The notes beneath the pieces were generated by a model, which worked only from the letters and a program-made list of their open reading frames with translations, was not told where the DNA came from and searched no databases. This document shows, piece by piece, positions 56,013 through 62,517 of a stretch of DNA of 64,000 nucleotides. This DNA comes from Solirubrobacter phytolaccae (lineage in GTDB: Bacteria > Actinomycetota > Thermoleophilia > Solirubrobacterales > Solirubrobacteraceae), in assembly GCF_027587195.1 (NCBI RefSeq), contig NZ_JAPDDP010000016.1:56459-120458 (forward strand), in the 5' to 3' direction. Position numbers and translations under genes: made by a program. Each line of letters opens with the position of its first letter. Position 1 is the first letter of the stretch.

Positions 56013-56167
56013 AGGGGGTGCCGCAATCTCGTCACGCCCCTAGTGACGAGATTGCTGCACCCCCTCGATCACGCCGTTCGAGGGGAGTGCAGCAACTGAC
56101 CGCCGACAGGTGGCGCCCAATTGCGGCACCCCCTCCACGAACGGTCACGGTTGGTCCTTCGTGATCG
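56013..56167. repeat. Two large hairpins built from four alternating copies of one motif
   Basis: A motif of about 18 bp (GAGGGGGTGCCGCAATTG type) occurs at 56013, 56080 (direct) and around 56048-56065 and 56118-56135 (inverted). Hairpin 1 has 23-bp arms (56013-56035 and 56043-56065) with one mismatch and a 7-nt loop. Hairpin 2 pairs 56074-56098 with 56118-56144 imperfectly, and its outer arms CGATCACG (56066-56073) and CGTGATCG (56160-56167) also match. This looks like a REP/BIME-type arrangement. Confidence 0.75.
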
Positions 56168-56174
56168 AGTCGAG

Positions 56175-56194
56175 GTGAACGCCTGAGCGTTCAC
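56175..56194. promoter_or_regulatory. Inverted repeat GTGAACGC-CTGA-GCGTTCAC
   Basis: Perfect 8-bp arms around 4 bases, followed at once by TCACTCAGTGA, itself symmetric. The TGAACG-N-CGTTCA form resembles operators of TetR-family repressors. No TetR gene is adjacent in the window, so the assignment is a suggestion. Confidence 0.4.
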
Positions 56195-56221
56195 TCAGTG
56201 AGGGGAACCCTCCTCACCTGC

Positions 56222-56330
56222 CCACACCACGCCCGCCGCGAAGGGTCAAGCAATTCCTGACGACCGCGTCGAAAACCTCGGCGTCCCGGGCATGAATTGC
56301 TTGACGCGGCGCCCGTGGGTGTGGTCAGCC
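56222..56330. repeat. Long interrupted inverted repeat with GTCAAGCAATTC arms
   Basis: GTCAAGCAATTC (56245-56256) and GAATTGCTTGAC (56294-56305) are perfect 12-bp arms 37 bp apart. Outward, CCACACCACG-CCCGCCGCG and CGCGGCGCCCGTGGGTGTGG also pair with a few mismatches, giving arms of about 35 bp in total. It ends 50 bp before the RTX-like gene. It may be a structured RNA, a MITE-like remnant or a looping operator. Confidence 0.6.
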
Positions 56331-56380
56331 GTTGCCGTTACCCACGCTGCCCGCAACACCACGCGCCATCCTGGGTTCTA

Positions 56381-57157
56381 ATGCCCGTGACTGGATGGAT
56401 GGCGGCCGCGGCCGCGACGCTTGCCCTTGCCGCGCCCGCGACGATCGAGGGCACGGATCTCACGGACTTCCTGAAGGGCACGCCGGCCGCCGATCAGGTG
56501 CTTGCCAAGGGCGGGGACGACATCGTCTTCGGGCTCGGGGACGACGATCGGATCGACGGCGGGCCGGGGCGGGACGTGCTGCACGGCGACGGGGTGTGCC
56601 CGCCCGGCGCGGAGCGGCCCGACGCGTGCACGGACGACGACGACCGCACGGGTGGGGACGACACGCTGCGCGGTGGGGACGGGGACGACGTCCTGCTCGG
56701 CGGGCGCGGGAACGACGTGCTCGAGGGCGGCGCCGGGGTCGACTCGCTTTCGGCGGACGCCGGCAACGACCGCGTGGACGGTGGGGACGGCGACGACGAG
56801 GTCGACGGCGGGACCGGGCTGGACCGGATCGAGGGCGGTGCCGGGGACGACTGGATCGCGACCGGGGCGGGGTCGGACACGATCGACGGCGGGGCGGGCG
56901 ACGATCTGATCGCGACGGAGTCCGGGAACGACCGGATCGACGGCGGATCGGGCGACGATCAGATCGAGTCGGCGTCCGGCCGGGACCGGATCGACGGGGG
57001 CTCAGGCCGGGACGACATCGCGTCCGGACCGGGGAACGACACGATCGATGTGCGCGACGGCGTGCGGGACACGGTCGACTGCGGATCCGGTCGCGACACG
57101 GTCCGAGCAGACCGTCGTGACAAATTGGTGAGCTGCGAGCGTGTAAACAGACGCTGA
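56381..57157 (+). CDS. RTX-like Gly/Asp-rich calcium-binding repeat protein
   Basis: 258 residues from ATG 56381. A short signal-like start ([24 protein letters not shown]) is followed by about a dozen hemolysin-type nonapeptide-like units of the form GGxGxDxLx. Examples are [48 protein letters not shown] and [20 protein letters not shown]. Such units bind calcium in a parallel beta-roll. The C terminus ([26 protein letters not shown]) has two Cys and is the usual end of actinobacterial calcium-binding proteins of this kind. No catalytic domain is present. It is probably exported by Sec rather than type I secretion. The gene-free repeat region lies upstream. Confidence 0.82.
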   Translation: MPVTGWMAAAAATLALAAPATIEGTDLTDFLKGTPAADQVLAKGGDDIVFGLGDDDRIDGGPGRDVLHGDGVCPPGAERPDACTDDDDRTGGDDTLRGGDGDDVLLGGRGNDVLEGGAGVDSLSADAGNDRVDGGDGDDEVDGGTGLDRIEGGAGDDWIATGAGSDTIDGGAGDDLIATESGNDRIDGGSGDDQIESASGRDRIDGGSGRDDIASGPGNDTIDVRDGVRDTVDCGSGRDTVRADRRDKLVSCERVNRR

Positions 57158-57212
57158 CACGCCCAATCATGGTACCTTCACGCGCTCGCTAACCAAGTAT
57201 GGAGAACGGCCC

Positions 57213-57416
57213 GTGGCTACTGGCACCGTGAAGTGGTTCAACGACGACAAGGGATTCGGATTCATCACGCCTGATGACTCCGGTGCCGACCACTTCGTGC
57301 ATCACTCGGGGATCAACTCCGACGGTTTTCGCACGCTTCGTGAAGGCGCGCGTGTGAGCTTCGACTCCGAGCCTGGGCCGAAGGGCCCGAAGGCCGTCAA
57401 CGTCACCGCCGTCTAG
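57213..57416 (+). CDS. cspA: Cold-shock domain protein
   Basis: 67 residues from GTG 57213. It is a single cold-shock domain (OB fold) that binds single-stranded RNA/DNA and melts RNA structure. The core is [21 protein letters not shown], containing RNP1 (KGFGFI). RNP2 is HFVHHSGI rather than the usual VFVHFSAI: the start has His for Val and the third aromatic is His. It ends with KAVNVTAV as usual. It overlaps the convergent lipoprotein stop by 4 bp. Csp genes are often cold- or growth-regulated through the 5' UTR, but this one has less than 60 bp to the upstream gene. Confidence 0.95.
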   Translation: MATGTVKWFNDDKGFGFITPDDSGADHFVHHSGINSDGFRTLREGARVSFDSEPGPKGPKAVNVTAV

Positions 57417-58018
57417 TCGGAGCCGAGCGTCGAGCCCGGCTCGACGCCGCGCTCGACCTCCCCGTCTTCGCCCACCCGGGCGGGGACGGGATCGCCGGAG
57501 ATCACGACCGTGAAGCTTCCGGCGGTGTCGCCCTCGGCGGCGCGCGCCTTGCCGGTCAAGCCGGGTGAGACGCGGTAGGAGATGTCGTACGTGCCGGCCC
57601 TGGCCGGCACGAGCTTCCAGACGAGCTCCTTCTCGCGCCCCGGGCCGAGCGTGCCGGCCAGCCACGTGTTCACGTAGGCGGTCTCGCCGCCCTTGGGACC
57701 CTCGTCGAGCACCCACACCGGGCGCCCGGCGTCCGCGAGCCCCGCGCCGCGCTTGTTCTGGCCGAACGCCAGCGCCGCATCGGAGCCCCGCGGCTTGGTC
57801 TCCACGGTCACCGCCACGTTGCGCAGCGACTCGTCGGACTCGCTGTTGCGCACCTTGACCTTGAGCTCGACGTTCTCGGCGACGTGCTGACGAGCAGGGA
57901 ACGACGCGTCGACGACCTCGACCTTGAACTCGCCGGACGGCTCGTCCGCGTCCTGGCGCGCGTCACCGCCACAGCCGGCCACGACGAGGACAGCGAGGAT
58001 CGGCAGCGCGCGGCGCAT
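57413..58018 (-). CDS. Lipoprotein with beta-sandwich-type domain
   Basis: 201 residues from ATG 58018; ATG 58045 adds nine codons, and a longer frame to 58405 overlaps the divergent acetyltransferase. The signal peptide [16 protein letters not shown] ends in a clear lipobox. The mature part ([28 protein letters not shown]...NVAVTVETK) has the alternating strand pattern of an Ig-like/CARDB fold, closing with [20 protein letters not shown]. It is probably surface-anchored. Function unknown. Convergent with cspA and divergent from the GNAT gene. Confidence 0.72.
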   Translation of the reverse strand: MRRALPILAVLVVAGCGGDARQDADEPSGEFKVEVVDASFPARQHVAENVELKVKVRNSESDESLRNVAVTVETKPRGSDAALAFGQNKRGAGLADAGRPVWVLDEGPKGGETAYVNTWLAGTLGPGREKELVWKLVPARAGTYDISYRVSPGLTGKARAAEGDTAGSFTVVISGDPVPARVGEDGEVERGVEPGSTLGSD

Positions 58019-58060
58019 CACGAGGCGGAAGCTACCACCGCCCATTAGGCTCGCGCCGCA

Positions 58061-58606
58061 GTGCCCAGCCTTCCGATCCCCGAGGGTCTCGCGCGCGAGG
58101 ACGTCGCGCTGCGCCGACTGCGTGCCCGCGACGCGGCGCCGTTCGCGCAGGCCTTCCGCGAGGACCCGCGGCTGGGTGTGCTGATCGGCGCCGACGAGGA
58201 CCCGACGGAGAACGGGGTGCGTCGCTTCATCGCGCGGCAACCCGGCCTGCGAGCCCGTGGCGAGTTCCTCGGCCTCGCGGTGACGGACTCCAGCCGCCGC
58301 CCGTTCCTCGGCCACGTGATGCTCCACACGCTCGCGTGGCGGCACAAGCGCGCCGAGGTCGGGTACTGGCTCGTGCCGGCCGCGCGCGGGCACCGGATCG
58401 GCCACACGGCGGTCTCCCTCCTGGTCGACTGGGCGTTCGAGACCCTCGAGCTGGACCGGATCGAGATCACCACCACCCCTGACAACGCGGCCGCCCGGGC
58501 GCTCGCCGAATCGCTCGGGTTCACGCAGGAGGGGGTGATGGTGGCCCGAAACTTGGAGCGTGGACGACGCGTCGATGTCGTCCTCCTGGCCCGACTACGC
58601 AAGTAA
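58061..58606 (+). CDS. GNAT acetyltransferase, RimJ/RimL type
   Basis: 181 residues from GTG 58061. It transfers acetyl from acetyl-CoA to an N terminus or amine. RimL-type blocks are DVALRRLRARDAAPFAQAF at the start, VGYWLVPAARGHRIGHTAV (the R/Q-x-x-G-x-G/A pyrophosphate loop as ARGHRIG), LELDRIEITTTPDNAAARALAESLGFTQEG and a C-terminal RVDVVLLARL. Substrate unknown. A short gap with a promoter leads to the Mce operon. Confidence 0.88.
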   Translation: MPSLPIPEGLAREDVALRRLRARDAAPFAQAFREDPRLGVLIGADEDPTENGVRRFIARQPGLRARGEFLGLAVTDSSRRPFLGHVMLHTLAWRHKRAEVGYWLVPAARGHRIGHTAVSLLVDWAFETLELDRIEITTTPDNAAARALAESLGFTQEGVMVARNLERGRRVDVVLLARLRK

Positions 58607-58622
58607 CAAGGACGGTTCACGT

Positions 58623-58650
58623 TTGAGCCCGCGAGGGGCGGTGGCATAAC
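58623..58650 (+). promoter_or_regulatory. Candidate promoter of Mce operon
   Basis: TTGAGC (58623-58628), a 16-bp spacer and CATAAC (58645-58650) match the -35 and -10 consensus at 4 of 6 positions each. The 5' UTR to the TTG at 58696 is about 40 nt and holds a small hairpin ACGCCG-N5-CGGCGT (58663-58679), then AGAGGAG as ribosome-binding site. Confidence 0.4.
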
Positions 58651-58695
58651 CTTCGCGCCTTCACGCCGTTACGCGGCGTCAAAAAGAGGAGAGTT

Positions 58696-59502
58696 TTGGT
58701 TCGAGGCGCCGCCGATCGGCTGTTTCTGCCAGCGAAGGGACTGCTGGAAGAAGTAGGCGACATGATGATCCTGACCGGGAAGACGATCGTGTCTGCCCTC
58801 AGGCCGCCGTACCCGTACGGCGGAGAGTTCGTCCAGCAGTTCCTGTTCGCGCTGCGCCTGTGCTGGTTCCCCTTGATGGTGTCCACGATCGCGTTCGGAT
58901 ATGCGGCACCGGGTCTGCAGGCGTCCAACTTCCTGACGCTGTTCGGTGCCAACGACCGCCTCGGCGGCTTCTTCGTGCTGGCCTCGATCCGCGAGTTCGC
59001 GCCGTTCGTGACCGCGATCGTGCTCGCCGGCGTGGCCGGCACCGCGATCACGGCCGATCTCGGCGCGCGCAAGATCCGCGAGGAGCTGGACGCGCTCCAG
59101 GTGCTCGGCGTGGACCCGGTGAAGAACCTCGTCGTGCCGCGGTTCCTCGCGCTGATGCTCGTCACGGGCATGTTCGACGTGTTCGCGGTGCTGTTCGGCA
59201 TCTTCGGCGGCCTCGTCGCCAACGGCGTCAACCAGCAGCCCGTCGGCCCGTTCTTCGCGAACCTGCTGACCAACGCGAGCATCCCGGACCTCTGGGGCAG
59301 CGTCCTGAAGTGCACGATGTTCGGGGCGATCATCGCCGTCGTCTGCTGTTACAAGGGCATGACGGCGAGCGGCGGCGCGGCGGGCGTCGGCCGCGCGGTC
59401 AACCAGGCGGTCGTGATCTCCACGCTCGGCGTCTTCGCCTTCAACTACGTCTTCACGCAGACGTTGCTGGCGACCAACCCGGAGATCATCAACCTGAAAT
59501 GA
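58696..59502 (+). CDS. MlaE/YrbE-family lipid ABC permease, first copy
   Basis: 268 residues from TTG 58696 with AGAGGAG a few bases upstream. The permease has several TM helices, and EFAPFVTAIVLAGVAGTAITADLGARKIREELDAL is the conserved coupling-helix region of YrbE/MlaE. The family brings lipids or sterols inward with an MlaF ATPase and MCE solute-binding proteins. It is the first gene of an operon that has a second permease, ATPase and MCE genes in order. The substrate (phospholipid, sterol or hydrocarbon) cannot be read from sequence. Confidence 0.93.
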   Translation: MVRGAADRLFLPAKGLLEEVGDMMILTGKTIVSALRPPYPYGGEFVQQFLFALRLCWFPLMVSTIAFGYAAPGLQASNFLTLFGANDRLGGFFVLASIREFAPFVTAIVLAGVAGTAITADLGARKIREELDALQVLGVDPVKNLVVPRFLALMLVTGMFDVFAVLFGIFGGLVANGVNQQPVGPFFANLLTNASIPDLWGSVLKCTMFGAIIAVVCCYKGMTASGGAAGVGRAVNQAVVISTLGVFAFNYVFTQTLLATNPEIINLK

Positions 59503-59539
59503 ACGTGCCGTCAGGTAAGACCTCAGCGACGGTGGCGCA

Positions 59540-60337
59540 ATGAGCGGCTGGTTGGCGGTTCCCAAGGACTGGCTCGCCACCTTCGGCGAGATCGTCCGCT
59601 TCAGCGGGCGCGTCATGGGCGAGGTCTACGGCCTCAAGGTCTTCCGCTACTTCGGCGAGGCGCTGCGCCAGGCCGGCGTGCTGATCCTGTCCAGCACGCT
59701 CGTGATCTGGGGCCTGACGTTCATCATCGGCCTGCAGTGCGGCATCGAGGCCGCGTACTTCAACCGCGCGACCGGCGCCCCCGCCTACGCGGGCGTGTTC
59801 GCCGCCTGGTGCGACCTGCGCGAGCTGATCCCGTACGCGTTCGGCTACATGATGGCCGCGAAGGTCGGCACCGGCATCGTCGCCGAGCTGGGCTCGATGC
59901 GGATCTCCGACGAGATCGACGCGCTCGAGGTCATGGGCATCAGCAGCATCACCTTCCTGTGCGCCACGCGCCTGCTCGCGAGCTGGCTCGTGCTCCCGTT
60001 CGTCTACCTCGCGGGCATCGGGGCGGGCTTCCTCGCGTCGTATCTGGCGGTGGTCGAGCAGATCGGCGAGGTCTCGTCAGGCGGGTACGGGTTGATCTTC
60101 TGGATGTTCCAGAACCCACCGGACCTCTTATTCAGCTTGATAAAGGCGATGGTCATGGCCACCGCGATCGTGCTCGTCGGCTGCTTCTACGGCTACACGG
60201 CGAGCGGCGGCCCGGTGGGCGTGGGCACCGCGACGGCCAAGTCCATGGTCTTGAACATCGTGCTGGTCCACCTGATCGGCATGCTCGGCACCCAGGTGTT
60301 CTGGGGTGCGAATCCACGCGCACCGATCGGGGGGTGA
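59540..60337 (+). CDS. MlaE/YrbE-family lipid ABC permease, second copy
   Basis: 265 residues from ATG 59540, 37 bp after the first permease. The conserved coupling region is LIPYAFGYMMAAKVGTGIVAELGSMRISDEIDALEVMGI, and CFYGYTASGGPVGVGTATAKSMV is near the C terminus. The paired permeases are the YrbE A/B arrangement of actinobacterial Mce systems, where the two form a heterodimer. The ATPase gene starts 5 bp after this stop. Confidence 0.93.
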   Translation: MSGWLAVPKDWLATFGEIVRFSGRVMGEVYGLKVFRYFGEALRQAGVLILSSTLVIWGLTFIIGLQCGIEAAYFNRATGAPAYAGVFAAWCDLRELIPYAFGYMMAAKVGTGIVAELGSMRISDEIDALEVMGISSITFLCATRLLASWLVLPFVYLAGIGAGFLASYLAVVEQIGEVSSGGYGLIFWMFQNPPDLLFSLIKAMVMATAIVLVGCFYGYTASGGPVGVGTATAKSMVLNIVLVHLIGMLGTQVFWGANPRAPIGG

Positions 60338-60342
60338 GCCCA

Positions 60343-61161
60343 ATGAGCACTGAGCAGCACGACGACGAGTACAAGTGGCACACCGGCAAGAAACGGCCCT
60401 CGGGCGTCGAGGACGCGGTCGAGTTCGTCGAGGTCCACAAGGCGTTCGGCCGCAACAAGATCCTGCGCGGCCTGAACATGGGGATCCCGAACGACAAGAT
60501 CTCGATGATCCTCGGCCCGTCGGGCACGGGGAAGTCCGTATGTATCAAGCACATGGTCGGATTGCTCTATCCCGACGAGGGCGACGTTCTGGTTCACGGC
60601 GAGTCAGTGCCGGGCATGGTCGACGACGAGCTGTTCGAGATGCGGAAGAAATTCGGTGTCTTGTTCCAGGACGGCGCCCTCTTTGGTTCCATGAACCTGT
60701 GGGACAACGTCGCGTTCCCCCTGCGCCAGCACACGGACAAGGGCGAGGACGAGATCCAGGAGATCGTCAACAGCCGCCTGCGTGAGGTCGGCCTCGAGGG
60801 CTCCAGCGACAAGATGCCGAACGAGCTGTCCGGCGGGATGCGCAAGCGCGCCGGGTTCGCCCGCGCGCTCGTGCTGGACCCGGACATCGTGCTCTTCGAC
60901 GAGCCGGACTCGGGCTTGGACCCGGTCCGCACCGCGCTGCTGTGCGAGCTCATCCAGGAGATCCACGACCAGAACGGCGGCGCCTACGTGGTCATCACCC
61001 ACGACATCATGAGCGCCAAGCGCGTGGCCGAGTACATCGCCGTGCTGTGGAAGGGACGGATCGTGGAGTCCGGCCCCGCGGAGGAGCTCTTCGACTCCGA
61101 CAACCAGTTCGTGCGCCAGTTCCTGTCGGGGGCCTCGCAAGGCCCGCTCGGGATGGAGTAG
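60343..61161 (+). CDS. MlaF/Mkl-type ATPase for lipid import
   Basis: 272 residues from ATG 60343. An N-terminal extension of about 25 residues (STEQHDDEYKWHTGKKRP) is followed by the ABC ATPase: Walker A GPSGTGKSVCIKHM, a Q-loop in VLFQDGALFGSMN, signature LSGGMRKRAGFARAL, Walker B IVLFDEPDSGLDP and H-loop VITHDIM. The GALFGSM and GMRKRAGFARAL forms are typical of the MlaF/Mkl group that powers YrbE permeases. In mycobacteria the ATPase gene (mkl) is remote from mce operons; here it lies between YrbE and MCE genes. Confidence 0.94.
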   Translation: MSTEQHDDEYKWHTGKKRPSGVEDAVEFVEVHKAFGRNKILRGLNMGIPNDKISMILGPSGTGKSVCIKHMVGLLYPDEGDVLVHGESVPGMVDDELFEMRKKFGVLFQDGALFGSMNLWDNVAFPLRQHTDKGEDEIQEIVNSRLREVGLEGSSDKMPNELSGGMRKRAGFARALVLDPDIVLFDEPDSGLDPVRTALLCELIQEIHDQNGGAYVVITHDIMSAKRVAEYIAVLWKGRIVESGPAEELFDSDNQFVRQFLSGASQGPLGME

Positions 61162-61170
61162 CGCGCGCTC

Positions 61171-62517
61171 GTGGCCCTCGCTCGCACGGCAGTCCTGCTC
61201 GGCGTCGCCCTCCTGGCGGCGCTGGCGGTCTACCTGTTCGCCTTCCGCGCGAGCGGCCAGGAGTACACGCTGATCTTCGACAACGCCGGCCAGCTGGTGA
61301 AGGGCGACAACGTCCAGATCGGCGGCCGCGCGGTCGGCACCGTGCGCGACATCCAGCTCACGGACAACAACCAGGCGGCGATCAAGGTCACCGTCGAGGA
61401 GCCGTACGCGCCGCTGCGCCAGGGCACCGAGGCCGTCATCCGGCTCACGTCGCTGTCGGGCATCGCGAACCGCTACGTCGCGATCTCGCCCGGCCCGGAC
61501 GCGAGCCGCATCCTGCCCGCCGGCAGCACGATCAGCACCGCCAGCACGACCACCGCGGTCGACCTGGACGCGCTGTTCAACACGCTGGACCCGGACGCGC
61601 GCAAGGACCTGCAGAACCTGATCGCGGGCTTCAAGACGCAGCTGGACGGCAAGGGCGAGCAGGCCGCCGAGGCGACCGAGTACCTGAACCCGATGCTCTC
61701 CAGCGCGCGCCGACTGGTGAACGAGGCGACCGAGGACGAGGGCGCGCTGACGGAGCTCATCGTCAACTCCTCGCGCACGGTCACCGCGATCGCTGAGAAG
61801 CGCGACGACCTGTCCGCGCTCGTCGGCAACGCGAACGCCACCACCGGCGCGATCGCGGCCGAGAACCGCGCGCTGCAGGAGGCGCTGGCGCTGCTGCCGA
61901 CCACGCTCCGGCGCGGCAACTCGACGCTCGTGAACCTGCGCTCGACGCTGGACGACCTGGACCCGCTCGTCGCGGACTCGAAGGTCGCGACGAAGGACCT
62001 CGCGCCGTTCCTGCGTGAGCTGCGCCCGCTCGTGCGCGACGCCAAGCCGACGGTGAACGACCTCTCCACGCTCGTCCGCCGGCCGGGCACCGACAACGAC
62101 CTCGTCGAGGCCACGCGCAAGCTGCCGGGCTTCCAGCGCGTCGCGAGCCCCGCCCTGAAGAGCAACACGCAGGCCCTGCAGAAGGGCCAGCCCGTGCTCG
62201 AGTTCATCCGCCCGTACGTCCCGGAGCTCGTCGGCTGGTTCCGCGACTTCGGCGTCGGTGCCGCCAACTACGACGCCAACGGCCACTACGCGCGGATCCA
62301 GCCGATCTTCAACGCCTTCCAGGTGCACGACCTGCCGGTCGGCCCGCCGCAGCTCGTGCCGCTCCCGGTCGCGCAGCGCCTCGCGGGCCTGCAGACCGGC
62401 ATGCTCAAGCGCTGCCCGGGCTCGGCGAGCCAGGCCCCGCCGGACGGCTCGGCGCCGTTCCGGGATTCCGGCGGCAACCTCGACTGCGACCCGACCCAGA
62501 GGCTGTCAGGCCCGTGA
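61171..62517 (+). CDS. MCE-family lipid-binding protein, first copy
   Basis: 448 residues from GTG 61171. The N-terminal signal anchor VALARTAVLLGVALLAALAVYLFAF precedes the MCE domain (about 30-115: YTLIFDNAGQLVKGDNVQIGGRAVGTVRDIQL...), the barrel unit that assembles into hexamers. A long helical region follows (LFNTLDPDARKDLQNLIAGFK; AAENRALQEALALL) that forms the tunnel in Mce proteins. The C-terminal part is Pro/Gly-rich with two Cys (CPGSASQ, LDCDP). It probably carries lipid to the YrbE permeases. The stop overlaps the next GTG. Confidence 0.93.
   Translation: MALARTAVLLGVALLAALAVYLFAFRASGQEYTLIFDNAGQLVKGDNVQIGGRAVGTVRDIQLTDNNQAAIKVTVEEPYAPLRQGTEAVIRLTSLSGIANRYVAISPGPDASRILPAGSTISTASTTTAVDLDALFNTLDPDARKDLQNLIAGFKTQLDGKGEQAAEATEYLNPMLSSARRLVNEATEDEGALTELIVNSSRTVTAIAEKRDDLSALVGNANATTGAIAAENRALQEALALLPTTLRRGNSTLVNLRSTLDDLDPLVADSKVATKDLAPFLRELRPLVRDAKPTVNDLSTLVRRPGTDNDLVEATRKLPGFQRVASPALKSNTQALQKGQPVLEFIRPYVPELVGWFRDFGVGAANYDANGHYARIQPIFNAFQVHDLPVGPPQLVPLPVAQRLAGLQTGMLKRCPGSASQAPPDGSAPFRDSGGNLDCDPTQRLSGP

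Larger units (their letters stand above)
55997..56380. other. 384-bp gene-free region packed with inverted repeats
   Basis: No plausible gene on either strand. At least four inverted repeats are found: the hairpin pair at 56013-56167, a TetR-operator-like palindrome at 56175-56194, and the long inverted repeat at 56222-56330. Together they cover most of the space. Possible readings are a cluster of REP-like elements, a small non-coding RNA, or the remains of a MITE. The sequence alone does not decide among these. Confidence 0.7.

Noticed and set aside
56500..57100. Short repeated GGC/GAC units considered as a CRISPR array
   Set aside because: The repeats are 27-bp coding units of RTX nonapeptides in one open frame, with no spacers and no cas genes.
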